64,000 bases of DNA from Methyloversatilis universalis EHg5 (GTDB lineage Bacteria > Pseudomonadota > Gammaproteobacteria > Burkholderiales > Rhodocyclaceae): positions 985,241 through 1,049,240 of the forward strand of contig NZ_KB900539.1 in assembly GCF_000378945.1 (NCBI RefSeq). The letters run 5' to 3'. Positions within the stretch are counted from its first letter, which is position 1. The number at the start of each line of letters is the position of its first letter. Below the pieces are notes generated by a model. It saw nothing but the letters and a program-made list of their open reading frames with translations. It was not told the origin of the DNA and made no database searches. A program made the translations under genes and the position numbers. This document shows, in pieces, positions 10,319 through 19,773 of this stretch.

Positions 10319-10338
10319 CGGGTCAGAATCGGTGACGT

Positions 10339-11208
10339 TCAGAGGGCATCGAGCGGAATCTTCAGGTAGCGCACGCCGTTGTCTTCGGCTGGCGGCAGGT
10401 GGCCGGCCCGCATATTGACCTGAACCGACGGCAGCATGAGCACCGGCGTGTCCAGCGTGGCATCGCGTGCGGTGCGCATGGCGGCGAAATCCTCTTCCGA
10501 CACGCCTTCGTGCACATGGATGTTGTGCGCACGCTGGTCGGCCACCGTGCTTTCCCAGCACGGTGCGCGGCCGCCGGGCGAATAGTCGTGGCAGAGCAGC
10601 AGACGGGTGTCCGGCGGCAGCGCGAGCAGGCGCTGCACCGAGCGGTACAGCGTGCGCGCGTCACCGCCCGGGAAATCGCAGCGGGCGCTGCCGTAGTCCG
10701 GCATGAACAGGGTGTCGCCGACGAATACCGCGTCGCCGATGCGGTAGCTCATGCAGGCCGGCGTGTGGCCGGGGGTGTGCAGCGCCTCGGCCTGCAGGTT
10801 GCCGATGGTGAAGTGTTCGCCATCGCGGAACAGGTGGTCGAACTGGCTGCCGTCGCGCGCGAAGTCGCGGCCGGCGTTGAACAGCCGGCCGAACACCGCC
10901 TGCACGGTGGCGATGTGCTCGCCTATGCCCAGCCGGCCGCCGAACTGCTGCTGCAGCCAGGGCGCGGCCGACAGGTGGTCGGCATGGACATGGGTTTCCA
11001 GTATCCACTCGACCCGGGCATCGAGCGCGCGGATGCGCGCCGCGATGCGCTCGGCCGAGGCGGTCGAGGTGCGGCCGGATTTCGGATCGAAATCGAGCAC
11101 GCTGTCGATCACCGCGCAGGCGCGGCTGTCCGGGTCGAGCACCAGATGGCTCACCGTGCTGGTGGCCGGGTCGAAGAAGGATTCGATCTGCAGGGTCGGC
11201 ATGGGCAT
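10339..11208 (-). CDS. MBL-fold persulfide dioxygenase-like hydrolase (Blh/ETHE1 group)
   Basis: The 289-residue metallo-beta-lactamase-fold protein has THVHADHLSAAPWL with metal ligands His73, His75, Asp77 and His78, a second ligand region HTPGHTPACMSY and a third GDTLFMPDYGSARCDFPGG. This last stretch is typical of the Blh/ETHE1 group, which uses mononuclear iron to oxidise glutathione persulfide to sulfite. There is no fused rhodanese domain. The downstream SulP permease suggests that the operon oxidises sulfane sulfur and exports or exchanges the product. The assignment to persulfide rather than another thioester or hydrolase substrate rests on motif similarity. Confidence 0.82.
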   Translation of the reverse strand: MPMPTLQIESFFDPATSTVSHLVLDPDSRACAVIDSVLDFDPKSGRTSTASAERIAARIRALDARVEWILETHVHADHLSAAPWLQQQFGGRLGIGEHIATVQAVFGRLFNAGRDFARDGSQFDHLFRDGEHFTIGNLQAEALHTPGHTPACMSYRIGDAVFVGDTLFMPDYGSARCDFPGGDARTLYRSVQRLLALPPDTRLLLCHDYSPGGRAPCWESTVADQRAHNIHVHEGVSEEDFAAMRTARDATLDTPVLMLPSVQVNMRAGHLPPAEDNGVRYLKIPLDAL

Positions 11209-11284
11209 GGTGTCCGGTGTGTTTCCTTAAGCGGGATCAAGCCCGGCGTGGCGGTGTCCGTTATAGTGATCCGAACGCTGCCGC

Positions 11285-11310
11285 CCTTCGGTAACCTTCG
11301 TCACCGAAGG
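11285..11310. repeat. Inverted repeat in divergent region before hybrid kinase
   Basis: CCTTCGGT and ACCGAAGG form a perfect 8-base inverted repeat around a 10-base spacer, in the 172-base region between the divergent dioxygenase and kinase genes. It could be an operator or an RNA hairpin; nothing shows which. Confidence 0.4.
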
Positions 11311-11380
11311 ATCGTATCCGGTGCGGCGAGGCCCAAAACCTGCCTGACCAGCGCACCGCCGGACCCACCCGGCGGCCACG

Positions 11381-14300
11381 ATGATGACAATGCCCACGCC
11401 GCCCTCGCCGGAAGATGACCTCGCGCGCCTGCGCCAACGTCTTGCCATGCGTGTGCTGGTCTGGCTGACCGGCTGCGCGCTGGTCACCGGTTGGCTGCTG
11501 CACCGCGCCCACACCGACTATCTGGTGGACATGCAGGCCCGCACCGCGCTGCGCCTGGGCAGTCTGAACGAAACCCTGTCCACCACCTTCCGCCAGCTGG
11601 CGGCGCTGCCGGTCACCCTGTCGCGCCAGAGCACGCTGCAGCAGTATCTGGAGCGTCATGCCGACGATCCGGCCGGCGCGTTTCCGGGCCGTTCCGTGCG
11701 CGACGATCTGCTGGCCCGGCGCGACGTACTCGGCCTGAGCAGTCTGTTCAATGCCGTGGCCCACGATTTCAGCGTGTCCCTCATCTTCCTGATCGACGGT
11801 CGCGGCCTGGCCATCGCCGACAGCAGTTTCCACCAGGCCAGCGCCATTCTGGGTACCGATTTCTCGGATCGCGCCTATGTGCGCGAGGCGGTCGAGACCG
11901 GTGCGTCGCAGCAGTACCTGATGGGGCGGGTGACCAACCGGCCGGGCTTTTTCTTCGCGGCCCGGGTCGATGTGACCGGCCGGGCTCCCGGCGTGATCGC
12001 GATCAAGCAGGAAGCCGATGCAATGAAGCACCTGTTCGGCGGTTACGACCAGTTCGCGCTGGTGACCGACAGCAACGGCGTGGTGGTGCTGGGTTCGCCG
12101 GCCGGCGTGGTCCTGAAGCGCTTCGTGCCGGCGGTGACCACCTCGGTGCCCGAAGACAGGCTGCGCGCGCTGTACAAGACCTCGCCGCCCTTCCTGCCCT
12201 GGCAGAACGACGAGACGCACATGTCAGACGGCACGACCCTGCATTTCCAGGTGATAGACGGCATGCGCCACATGGTGATCGGCCGGCCGATGGATGGCGC
12301 GCCCTACACCGTGTGGGTGCTGCTGCCGATGCGCGACGAGGCGCCGATCTGGCAGCGCCATGTGGGCGGCGGCATCGTCGTGGCACTGCTCGGTCTGGCC
12401 CTGCTGGCGCTGTGGCAACGGCGCGAACGGCAGAGTCTGGAGGCTCAGCGCGCCCGCAGCGAACTGCTGGATCTGGCCAATGCGCTGCCGCTGACCGTGT
12501 TCCGGTATCACAAGCCGCTTGGCCGCCTGGGCCGCTTTGCCTTCCTCGGTCACGGAGTGGAGCAGCTTTTCGGCGTGTCGGCGGACGAACTGGCGCGTTC
12601 GCCTGAACGGGCCTGGCAGGCGTCCGGGCTGGACGAGGACAAACCGCCGGTCGGCTTCCGCGAAGTGCAGATGGACACGCCTGCCGGCCCGCGCTGGTTC
12701 CGGCTCGACAGCGCGCCGGTGCCGGACGGCGAGGGTGGCACGCTGTACAACGGCTACTGGCTGGACATCACCGAACGCAAGCTGAACGACGCCAAGTTCC
12801 GCGCGCTGTTCGAACATTCCTTCGACAGCTACATGTTCGTCAGCGACGACGGCGGCGTGCTCAGCTGCAATCCGGCCACGCTGCAGATGTTCGGCGCGGC
12901 ATCGGAGCGGGCGTTGCAGCATCTGCTGCCGTGGCGGCCGCCGATGTCGCCGGCGCTGCAGCCCGGTGGCGAGGACAGTGAGGCGGCGGCTCAGCGGCTG
13001 CTGGCACGGGCGCGTGACGAGGGCCGGGCGCAGACGCGCGAATGGCAGTTCCTGCGCGCCGACAGCCAGGTCTTCACGGTCGAGCTGGCGGTGATTCCGA
13101 TCACCCAGGGCGGGCGCCAGCTCTACTGCCTGCTGGCGCACGACGTGACCGTGCGCAAGGACGCCGAGGCGGCGCTTGAGCGTGCGCGCGACGCGGCCGA
13201 GGCGGCAGCCCGGCTCAAGTCCAGCTTCCTGGCCAACATGTCGCATGAAATCCGCACGCCGATGAATGCCATTCTCGGCATGACTCATCTGGCACTGCGC
13301 GACGACATGCCGCCGCGCCAGCGCAATTACGTCGAGAAGGCGCACCGCGCGGCGCGTGGCCTGCTGTCCATCCTGAACGATGTTCTCGATCTGTCGAAGA
13401 TCGAATCCGGCCGGCTGGACATCGAGCGCATCGATTTCCGGCTGGACGCGGTGATCGACCACCTGGTCGACGTGATCGGCGTGAAGGCGGAGGAAAAGAA
13501 CCTCGAACTGCTGTTCAGCGCCGACGCCGGCATACCCACCGCGTTGATCGGCGATCCGGTGCGGCTGGGCCAGGTACTGATCAACCTGGGCAGCAACGCG
13601 ATCAAGTTCACCGAGCGCGGCGACGTGACCATAGGCGTGGCGCTGCAGTCATGCGACGAAAGCACGGTCGAACTGCATTTCACGGTCAGCGATTCCGGCA
13701 TCGGCATGGAAGAGGCGCAGATTGCCCGCCTGTTCAAGCCCTTCACCCAGGCCGACAGTTCGATTACCCGCCGCTACGGTGGTACTGGGCTGGGGCTCAC
13801 CATTTCCCGCCAGCTGGTGGAACTGATGGGGGGCCGCATCTGGGTGGACAGCGCGCCCGGCCGTGGCTCCACCTTCCATTTCACCGCCTGCTTCGGTCTG
13901 CAGCAGAGTGCCGCACCGTCGCGGCCGGCGCTGGCCGGCGAAGCGAGCGGCACCCGGGTGCTGGTGGTGGATGACCATGCCGGTGCGCGCGAGGTACTGG
14001 CCACGCTGTGCCGCGGCATGGGGCTGGACACCGACGTCGCCGGCAGTGCCGACGAGGCGCTGGAAAGGCTGGAGCACGACGGCGCGCGCTACGGCCTGCT
14101 GCTGATCGACTGGAAGATGCCCGGCATGGACGGCGTGCAGCTGGCGGAGGAGATACGGTGCCGCTGGCCGCGCCGCGGCGTGCGTCTCATCCTGGTCACC
14201 GCGCTGGGGCGAGACGATGTCGCCACCCAGTCGGCCGGCCGGCAGTTCGAGGCGGTGCTGCACAAGCCGGTCACGCCGTCCTCGCTGCTGGATGCCGTGT

Positions 14301-15400
14301 CGCAGGCTTACGGCCGGCGTCAGGACAGCGCGCGCCATCCGGGTGCCGACAACGGTGCGGAGGCCGCCGCCGGGCTGGCCGGCGCCCGGGTGCTGCTGGT
14401 CGAGGACAACGAACTGAACCAGGAACTGGCGGTGGATCTGCTGGAAGGCGCCGGCATCGAGGTGAAGGTGGTCGGCGACGGCCGGCAGGCGCTGGACCTG
14501 CTGGCCGGCGATGGCCGCTTCGACGCGGTGCTGATGGACTGCCAGATGCCGGTCATCGACGGCTATACCGCCACCCGCGAACTGCGCGCGCTGCCCGGAC
14601 TGGAGGCGCTGCCGGTGATCGCGATGACCGCCAGCGTGCTGGAAACCGACCGCGAGCGCATGCGTGCCTGCGGCATGAACGACTGCATCCCGAAGCCGCT
14701 GGACGTGCCGCAGATGTTCGCCACGCTGGCTCGCTGGCTGCAGCCGCGCGGCAGTGCGGCGCCGCTGCCCGAGGCCGCGCCGGCCGGCGACGCGGAGGTG
14801 CCGCCGCTGCCCGGGCTGGATACCGCCGCCGGCCTGTCGCACTGCATGGGCAAGACACCGCTCTACCGGCGGGTACTGCACGGTTTCGTGCGCAGCCAGC
14901 GCGACTTCGTCGAACAGTTCGATCTGGCGCGGGCGATGGACGACGCCGCGATGCAGGGCCGGCTGGTGCATACGCTGCGCGGCCTGGCCGGCACCATCGG
15001 TGCGGATGCGCTGCACCGCATGGCTTCCAGGCTGGAAGATCGGGTCAGTGCCGCCGCACCGGCGGCAGAGGTGACTGATGCGCTGAGCGCGACCGGGCGC
15101 GAACTGAACGCGCTGCTCGACGCCCTGCAGGCGCACGCCTGGCTGGCCGACCCGGCCGGTGAAGAGCGCGACCCGCCTGACCGGGCATCCCTGGTCGAGC
15201 CGCTGTCGCTGCTGCAGAGCCTGATCGCGGACAGCGACGCCGAAGCGCGACCGCTGGCGGCGGACCTGATGCGCACGCTGTCGGGCACCCCGCTGGAATC
15301 GCTGGCCACCTCGCTGCACGAGGCGCTCAAGCGCTACGACTTCGAACGCGCCGCCAGCTGGCTGGAAGCGCTGCGCGAGCGCGCCGGCACGCCGCGCTGA
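11381..15400 (+). CDS. Hybrid sensor histidine kinase with two receivers and an Hpt domain
   Basis: This 1339-residue protein has a membrane segment near residues 22-42, a large periplasmic sensor region resembling a double Cache domain (about 45-320), a second membrane segment (about 327-347), two PAS-like domains (about 360-600), HisKA with His622 in [14 protein letters not shown], a HATPase domain, a receiver with Asp910 ([11 protein letters not shown]), a second receiver with Asp1053 ([11 protein letters not shown]) and an Hpt domain with His1197 ([14 protein letters not shown]). The full His-Asp-Asp-His relay is present. No output domain exists, so a separate regulator must finish the relay; the convergent HD-GYP response regulator 8 bases away is the obvious candidate. 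The ligand is unknown. Confidence 0.9.
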   Translation: MMTMPTPPSPEDDLARLRQRLAMRVLVWLTGCALVTGWLLHRAHTDYLVDMQARTALRLGSLNETLSTTFRQLAALPVTLSRQSTLQQYLERHADDPAGAFPGRSVRDDLLARRDVLGLSSLFNAVAHDFSVSLIFLIDGRGLAIADSSFHQASAILGTDFSDRAYVREAVETGASQQYLMGRVTNRPGFFFAARVDVTGRAPGVIAIKQEADAMKHLFGGYDQFALVTDSNGVVVLGSPAGVVLKRFVPAVTTSVPEDRLRALYKTSPPFLPWQNDETHMSDGTTLHFQVIDGMRHMVIGRPMDGAPYTVWVLLPMRDEAPIWQRHVGGGIVVALLGLALLALWQRRERQSLEAQRARSELLDLANALPLTVFRYHKPLGRLGRFAFLGHGVEQLFGVSADELARSPERAWQASGLDEDKPPVGFREVQMDTPAGPRWFRLDSAPVPDGEGGTLYNGYWLDITERKLNDAKFRALFEHSFDSYMFVSDDGGVLSCNPATLQMFGAASERALQHLLPWRPPMSPALQPGGEDSEAAAQRLLARARDEGRAQTREWQFLRADSQVFTVELAVIPITQGGRQLYCLLAHDVTVRKDAEAALERARDAAEAAARLKSSFLANMSHEIRTPMNAILGMTHLALRDDMPPRQRNYVEKAHRAARGLLSILNDVLDLSKIESGRLDIERIDFRLDAVIDHLVDVIGVKAEEKNLELLFSADAGIPTALIGDPVRLGQVLINLGSNAIKFTERGDVTIGVALQSCDESTVELHFTVSDSGIGMEEAQIARLFKPFTQADSSITRRYGGTGLGLTISRQLVELMGGRIWVDSAPGRGSTFHFTACFGLQQSAAPSRPALAGEASGTRVLVVDDHAGAREVLATLCRGMGLDTDVAGSADEALERLEHDGARYGLLLIDWKMPGMDGVQLAEEIRCRWPRRGVRLILVTALGRDDVATQSAGRQFEAVLHKPVTPSSLLDAVSQAYGRRQDSARHPGADNGAEAAAGLAGARVLLVEDNELNQELAVDLLEGAGIEVKVVGDGRQALDLLAGDGRFDAVLMDCQMPVIDGYTATRELRALPGLEALPVIAMTASVLETDRERMRACGMNDCIPKPLDVPQMFATLARWLQPRGSAAPLPEAAPAGDAEVPPLPGLDTAAGLSHCMGKTPLYRRVLHGFVRSQRDFVEQFDLARAMDDAAMQGRLVHTLRGLAGTIGADALHRMASRLEDRVSAAAPAAEVTDALSATGRELNALLDALQAHAWLADPAGEERDPPDRASLVEPLSLLQSLIADSDAEARPLAADLMRTLSGTPLESLATSLHEALKRYDFERAASWLEALRERAGTPR

Positions 15401-15407
15401 GCTGTCT

Positions 15408-16550
15408 TCAGTCGGTCGCGCCGGTTGCCGCCTCCGCCAAGGGCCCGGACGACGGGCGGGCGGCCTCCGGCGGCACATCGACATCGGTCATCGGGCCGTG
15501 GGTATCGGCATAGGTGTCGTGGATGCGCAGCATGTCCGGCAATGCGCGGTGGAAAGCCTCGACCAGCCGTGGATCGAAGTGCGTACCGGTGCTGCGCGCC
15601 ATCACCTGCAGCGTGTCCTCCACCGCCATCGCGTCCTTGTACGGGCGCTTGTTCATCAGCGCGTCGAACACGTCGGCGATGGCCACGATACGGCCGAACA
15701 GCGGAATGGCCTCGCCGATCAGCCCGTGCGGATAGCCGCTGCCATCGAAACGTTCGTGGTGGGTGAGCGCGATGGTGCGTGCGGTGTCCAGCAGCTCGTC
15801 ATCGTGCCGGCCAATGATTTCGGCGCCGATTTCCGGGTGCCGGCGCATGACGGCCCATTCCGCGGTGCTGAGCGGCCCCGGTTTCAGCAGCACCGCGTCC
15901 GGAATACCGATCTTGCCGATGTCGTGCATGGACGCGGTGTTGAACAGCAGTTCTGCGGCCGCCTGTTCCAGCCCGCTGGCCTCGCCGATCAGCCGCGCGT
16001 AGTAGCTCATGCGGATGACGTGATTGCCGGTTTCGTTGTCGCGGAACTCGGCGGCGCGACCCAGCCGGCGGATGATCTGCTGGCGCGATGCGAGCAGCTC
16101 CGCGGTGCGTTCGCGTACCCGCTCTTCCAGCGCGCGGGTCTGGTCGTACAGCGCCAGATGCGTGCGCACCCGGGCGCACACGATGGGCGGGCTGATCGGC
16201 TTGGTGATGTAGTCCACCGCGCCGACTTCCAGCCCGAGGCGCTCGTCCTCGATCGAAGTCATGGCGGTGACGAAGATGACCGGAATGCCGCGGCGGTCCG
16301 GGTTGGCCTTGATGCGGCGGCACACGTCGTAGCCATTCATGCCCGGCATCATGACGTCGAGCAGGATGAGGTCCGGCGGGTCGTCCGAATTGATGATGGC
16401 CAGCGCCTTCTCGCCATTGGTGGCCACCTTGACCCGGTAGTCCTGATGCAGCAGACCGCTGAGCAGGTCGATGTTCTCCGGCGTGTCGTCGGCCACCAGC
16501 ACCGTCTGCCTCGGGGGCCGCGGCGCGGCGGGTTCCGCTTGATTCAGCAC
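15408..16550 (-). CDS. HD-GYP domain response regulator (cyclic di-GMP phosphodiesterase)
   Basis: The 380-residue protein has a receiver domain with phospho-acceptor Asp65 (LILLDVMMPGMNGYD), a coiled-coil linker (about 135-165), and an HD-GYP domain (about 170-350) with MHDIGKIGIPD, HPEIG and HHERFDGSGYP, so the metal site and GYP motif are intact. It should hydrolyse cyclic di-GMP when phosphorylated. I chose the GTG at 16550 because AGGAG lies four bases upstream; the frame is open 14 codons further. A TAAAAT hexamer at 16605-16610 on this strand could be its -10 box. It faces the hybrid kinase, its likely partner. Confidence 0.9.
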   Translation of the reverse strand: MLNQAEPAAPRPPRQTVLVADDTPENIDLLSGLLHQDYRVKVATNGEKALAIINSDDPPDLILLDVMMPGMNGYDVCRRIKANPDRRGIPVIFVTAMTSIEDERLGLEVGAVDYITKPISPPIVCARVRTHLALYDQTRALEERVRERTAELLASRQQIIRRLGRAAEFRDNETGNHVIRMSYYARLIGEASGLEQAAAELLFNTASMHDIGKIGIPDAVLLKPGPLSTAEWAVMRRHPEIGAEIIGRHDDELLDTARTIALTHHERFDGSGYPHGLIGEAIPLFGRIVAIADVFDALMNKRPYKDAMAVEDTLQVMARSTGTHFDPRLVEAFHRALPDMLRIHDTYADTHGPMTDVDVPPEAARPSSGPLAEAATGATD

Positions 16551-16687
16551 GGGGTCTCCTGTGGGTAAGGACCGGGGCGTGCCGCGCCTCACCCGGCGCG
16601 GGATATTTTACCACGACGTGGACGCCGCTGTGCAGCAAGCGTTCCGCATACGGCTGCGCGCACCGTCCGCGAAGTTTTCAACGGACG

Positions 16688-16715
16688 AAAAAAAACGGCG
16701 GACAAGCCGCCGTTT
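16688..16715 (-). terminator. Rho-independent terminator of pqqA
   Basis: On the minus strand CGGCGG and CCGCCG form a GC-rich stem with a 5-base loop, extended by A-T pairs, followed by eight T residues. It starts 19 bases after the pqqA stop. The run of three T on the other strand could give weak termination in the opposite direction. Confidence 0.9.
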
Positions 16716-16733
16716 CTTTCTATACGCGCCGAC

Positions 16734-16808
16734 TCAGCGGTTGGCAACATACATGGTGATTTCGAAGCCGAAACGCAGGTCGGTGGCCTTCGGGGTTTCC
16801 CAGCTCAT
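16734..16808 (-). CDS. pqqA: Pyrroloquinoline quinone precursor peptide PqqA
   Basis: PqqA is the ribosomal peptide from which the redox cofactor PQQ is made by cross-linking a glutamate and a tyrosine. This 24-residue peptide has the family core WETPKATDLRFGFEITMY with Glu16 and Tyr20 at the conserved E-x3-Y spacing. AGGAGAG lies a few bases before the ATG, and a strong terminator follows, so it looks like a one-gene transcription unit. No pqqBCDE genes are in the window; it stands alone between lptA and an HD-GYP regulator. It is shorter than most annotation cut-offs and easy to miss. Confidence 0.94.
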   Translation of the reverse strand: MSWETPKATDLRFGFEITMYVANR

Positions 16809-16840
16809 ATCTCTCTCCTGAATGTTGTGTTTCTGACAGA

Positions 16841-16858
16841 GCAGCGCGACTGCGCTGC
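16841..16858. repeat. Hairpin in pqqA leader / lptA-pqqA gap
   Basis: GCAGCGC and GCGCTGC form a perfect 7-base stem with a 4-base loop, about 33 bases before the pqqA start. No T run follows on either strand, so it is not a standard terminator. It may sit in the pqqA leader RNA. Confidence 0.4.
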
Positions 16859-16944
16859 CTGGATGAAAGTATGGGAAGGGTGACCGCTGCCGGCTTCGTG
16901 CCACTGCTGAAAAGCGGGTCATGAAAATCATGACCCGGCGCCGC

Positions 16945-17502
16945 TTACTCCTTCGGTGCGGTCTTGGGCTGGATGATGGCGCGCACCCGCTTCGACTGGT
17001 CGCCGGCCGACGGCACCGATTTCGCGTCGGAGGAATTGGTCACCGTGTAGTTCTCGGTCAGCGAGTTGTATTCGATGTACTGGCCGCGCACCTCGTCGCC
17101 ACCGCTCTTCACGTGCGAACGCACGAAGAAGCGGGTGATTTCGGTCTTGGCGTCGTGCTCGATGCGCTCGGCCTCGCCTTCCATCCACTCGTTGATGCCC
17201 TCGCGCTTCTGGCGGAAGCGTGCCAGGCCGCCTTCGCCGCCGGTGGCCACGCCCTTCTGGTAGCCGGTCGCGTCCTGGGTCACCACCACCTTGTTCGCCT
17301 TGATCGTGAGCGTGCCCTGGGTGAACACCACATTGCCCTCGAACACGTGGGTACGGGTGCGGTCATCGACCGTCACCTTGTCGGCTTCGAGGTTGACCGG
17401 TTTTTCGCGGTCGGCGCGCTCGGCCAGCGCCGGCAGCGGGAGGGCGGCGGCGGCCAGAAGGTGCAGGGCGCAGAGGCCCTTCAGTGCGGTGCGCGGGGTC
17501 AT
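16945..17502 (-). CDS. lptA: LPS transport periplasmic protein LptA
   Basis: LptA forms the periplasmic bridge that carries lipopolysaccharide from LptC to LptD. The 185-residue protein has a signal peptide (about 1-27, cleavage after ALA) and an OstA-like beta-jellyroll with EADKVTVDDRTRTHVFEGNVVFTQGTL and repeated short strands. It ends in a Lys-rich tail. Its ATG overlaps the lptC stop (ATGA). lptB is not visible; in many betaproteobacteria lptB and rpoN follow lptA, but here pqqA lies next. Confidence 0.93.
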   Translation of the reverse strand: MTPRTALKGLCALHLLAAAALPLPALAERADREKPVNLEADKVTVDDRTRTHVFEGNVVFTQGTLTIKANKVVVTQDATGYQKGVATGGEGGLARFRQKREGINEWMEGEAERIEHDAKTEITRFFVRSHVKSGGDEVRGQYIEYNSLTENYTVTNSSDAKSVPSAGDQSKRVRAIIQPKTAPKE

Positions 17503-18080
17503 GGGCGGCGGCTTCTTTCGATGGTGGCTTTGACGCGCGATTCGAGCACGTAGGTCTGTTTGACGCGGTCGGCGAACAGGCCGACGCCGTTCGCCACCGA
17601 TTTTCCGTGGGTCATCTTCACCGGCTGGTCGGTCTTCGCGATCTCGTCATCCGGGTAGACATAGAGCAGCGTGGTGTCCAGCGTCATTTCCGGGTTGGAC
17701 GGGCCGGCCTCGCGCCGCACCCGCACATTGTCGCGCAGGATGGCTTCCTTGCCGTCCTTGGTCAGCAGCGCGCGGTCTGCGGTGATCCGGGTCGGTGACA
17801 CCTTGCCGCGATACACCAGATTGGGGGCGTCCAGCTCGGTGCTGTCGTCGTCCGGAAAGTGGCGCAGCTGCGTGCCGTTCAGCGTGTGCTGCACTTCGCC
17901 CTTCTCGTCGAAGCGGCGCAGCGTGAAGTTGTCGACGATCACGTCCGGGTCGTGCCTGAGCTTGCCGGACGACGGTCTGTCTTCCACCCGCGTGGCGCGC
18001 TCCAGCCATACGGTCAGGCCGGCCAGCAGGATGAGGATGAGCAGCGGCAGCGCCTGCTGCACATGACGCTGGAGGTTCAA
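17499..18080 (-). CDS. lptC: LPS export ABC transporter periplasmic protein LptC
   Basis: LptC is a bitopic inner-membrane protein that takes LPS from LptB2FG and passes it to LptA. The predicted 193-residue protein has one N-terminal membrane segment (about 9-27, LPLLILILLAGLTVWLE) and a periplasmic OstA-like domain. I chose a TTG start that overlaps the kdsC stop (TTGA), since the frame further upstream is just the shadow of kdsC; a GTG seven codons in is an alternative. The order kdsD-kdsC-lptC-lptA is a standard LPS operon. Confidence 0.9.
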   Translation of the reverse strand: MNLQRHVQQALPLLILILLAGLTVWLERATRVEDRPSSGKLRHDPDVIVDNFTLRRFDEKGEVQHTLNGTQLRHFPDDDSTELDAPNLVYRGKVSPTRITADRALLTKDGKEAILRDNVRVRREAGPSNPEMTLDTTLLYVYPDDEIAKTDQPVKMTHGKSVANGVGLFADRVKQTYVLESRVKATIERSRRP

Positions 18081-18607
18081 CGCAGGCAGTCCTGCAGCAG
18101 GTCGTCGAGCGCGCCGCGGGCGTCGAGCAGGTACTCGCACACCTCGCGCACCGCGCCGCGGCCGCCGTCGGCTTCGGCCACCCAGGCGACGTGCTGGCGC
18201 ACGAAGAAGTGGGCGTTGGCGGGCGCGGCCGAGAAGCCGCAGGCGCGCAGCACCTGCAGGTCGACGATGTCGTCGCCCATGTAGCCGCATTCGTCCATGT
18301 CCAGCCCGCGGGCCGTGGCCAGCTCGCGCATCGCCTCGCGCTTGTTCTCGACGCCGAGCAGCGCGGTGGTGATGCCGAGGTTGGCGGCACGGTGGCGCAC
18401 CGCCGGCGACGAGCGGCCGGAAATGATGACCACCTCGACACCGGCGCCGGCCAGCATCTTCAGGCCGTGGCCGTCCAGCGTATTGAAGCCCTTGAGCGAA
18501 TCGCCCTCGGGCCCGAACCAGATGGTGCCGTCAGTCATCACGCCGTCGACGTCGAATCCCATCAGGCGCACCCTGCGGGCGGCCTCCAGTACCGTGCTTT
18601 CGCTCAT
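18077..18607 (-). CDS. kdsC: 3-deoxy-D-manno-octulosonate 8-phosphate phosphatase KdsC
   Basis: KdsC removes phosphate from Kdo-8-phosphate to release Kdo for the LPS inner core. The 176-residue HAD-superfamily protein has the nucleophile motif FDVDGVMTDG (Asp19, Asp21), the ISGR motif, a conserved Lys in GVENKREAM and the GYMGDDIVDL motif that binds magnesium. It has no cap domain, as usual for this tetrameric C0-type HAD. It overlaps kdsD by four bases upstream and lptC downstream, so the operon is tightly coupled. Confidence 0.95.
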   Translation of the reverse strand: MSESTVLEAARRVRLMGFDVDGVMTDGTIWFGPEGDSLKGFNTLDGHGLKMLAGAGVEVVIISGRSSPAVRHRAANLGITTALLGVENKREAMRELATARGLDMDECGYMGDDIVDLQVLRACGFSAAPANAHFFVRQHVAWVAEADGGRGAVREVCEYLLDARGALDDLLQDCLR

Positions 18608-19593
18608 ATCACCTTGGCCTGCATCAGGTCGTGCATGGTCAGCGCGCCGGCCAGCGCGCCGTGTTCGTCGGTCACCAGCAGCTGGCTGACGCGCTGGGTT
18701 TCCATCAGGTCGGCCGCCTCGGCGGCCAGCCTGTGGGCCGGTATCGATTTCGGATGGCGGCTCATCACGTCGGCCACCGGCACCGCGCGCACGTCGCCCA
18801 GCCGGTCGATCGCGCGGCGCAGGTCACCGTCGGTGAACACGCCGGCCACCGCGCCGTTCGCGTCGAGCACCACGGTCATGCCCATGCCGCCGCGGGTGAC
18901 CTGCAGCAGCGCTTCGGTCACGGTGGAGGCGGTGGTCACGGTGGGCACCGCGTCGCGGGCGCGCATCACGTCGCGCACATGGGTGAGCAGGCGGCGGCCG
19001 AGCGCGCCGCCCGGGTGGCTGCGCGCGAAGTCGTCTTCGCGGAAGCCGCGCGCTTCCAGCAGCGCCACGGCCAGCGCGTCGCCCAGCGCGAGCGCGCAGG
19101 TGGTGCTGGCGGTCGGCGCGAGATTGAGCGAACAGGCCTCGAACTCGACACCGGCGTCCAGATGCACGTCGGCCAGCGTGGCCAGCGTGGAGGCCGGCTT
19201 GCCGGTCATCGCGATGGTGCTGCCACCCTGGCGGCGCACCAGCGGCACCACCGCCAGCAGCTCGGCGGTTTCGCCGGAGTTGGACAGCGCGATCAGCACG
19301 TCGTCGCGGTGGATCATGCCGAGATCGCCGTGCAGCGCTTCAGCCGCGTGGACGAAATAGGCCGGTGTGCCGGTGCTGGCCATGGTGGCCGCGATCTTGC
19401 GCGCGATGTGGCCGGACTTGCCCAGCCCGCTCACCACCACCCGGCCCGGGCTGTCCAGGATGAGGCGTACCGCGCGGGCGAATTCCTCGCCCAGCCGGGC
19501 CGATAGCGTGTCGAGCGCGCGTGCTTCGATGTCGAGCACGCGGCGGGCGCTGGCGAGCAGGGTGGGGCTGTCGGTCGGGGCGGCGTTTGTCAT
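18604..19593 (-). CDS. kdsD: Arabinose-5-phosphate isomerase KdsD
   Basis: KdsD converts ribulose 5-phosphate to arabinose 5-phosphate, the first step towards Kdo. The 329-residue protein has an N-terminal SIS sugar isomerase domain (about 35-175) with VVSGLGKSGHIARKIAATMASTGTPAYFVH and SNSGET, followed by two CBS domains (about 205-329). It is the first gene of the kdsD-kdsC-lptC-lptA operon, and its stop overlaps the kdsC ATG. The 180-base gap to the divergent antiporter gene should hold the promoters of both. Confidence 0.95.
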   Translation of the reverse strand: MTNAAPTDSPTLLASARRVLDIEARALDTLSARLGEEFARAVRLILDSPGRVVVSGLGKSGHIARKIAATMASTGTPAYFVHAAEALHGDLGMIHRDDVLIALSNSGETAELLAVVPLVRRQGGSTIAMTGKPASTLATLADVHLDAGVEFEACSLNLAPTASTTCALALGDALAVALLEARGFREDDFARSHPGGALGRRLLTHVRDVMRARDAVPTVTTASTVTEALLQVTRGGMGMTVVLDANGAVAGVFTDGDLRRAIDRLGDVRAVPVADVMSRHPKSIPAHRLAAEAADLMETQRVSQLLVTDEHGALAGALTMHDLMQAKVI

Positions 19594-19661
19594 GCGCGGT
19601 ACAGGGAAATCGGGATGGGTGGCAGCGTATGCGCTGTAGAGCGTGGTCGGGCGCCGTCAGT

Positions 19662-19678
19662 CGCCCGTACTACGGGCG
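19662..19678. repeat. Short inverted repeat between kdsD and the antiporter gene
   Basis: CGCCCGT and ACGGGCG surround a 3-base loop in the divergent promoter region. A TATGAT hexamer follows about 15 bases later on the plus strand. Its role is unknown. Confidence 0.3.
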
Positions 19679-19773
19679 CAGGGGCGATCGGTTATGATCG
19701 GCCCGGATTATAACAACCTGCTCCGACAGGCGGCCGCTCCGGGATGCGGGGCCGGACCGAACGCAAAGCCACC

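Noticed and set aside
9209-10369. Long plus-strand frame opposite the SulP gene
   Set aside because: Gln/Arg/His-rich antisense translation with no domain; SulP on the other strand is clear.
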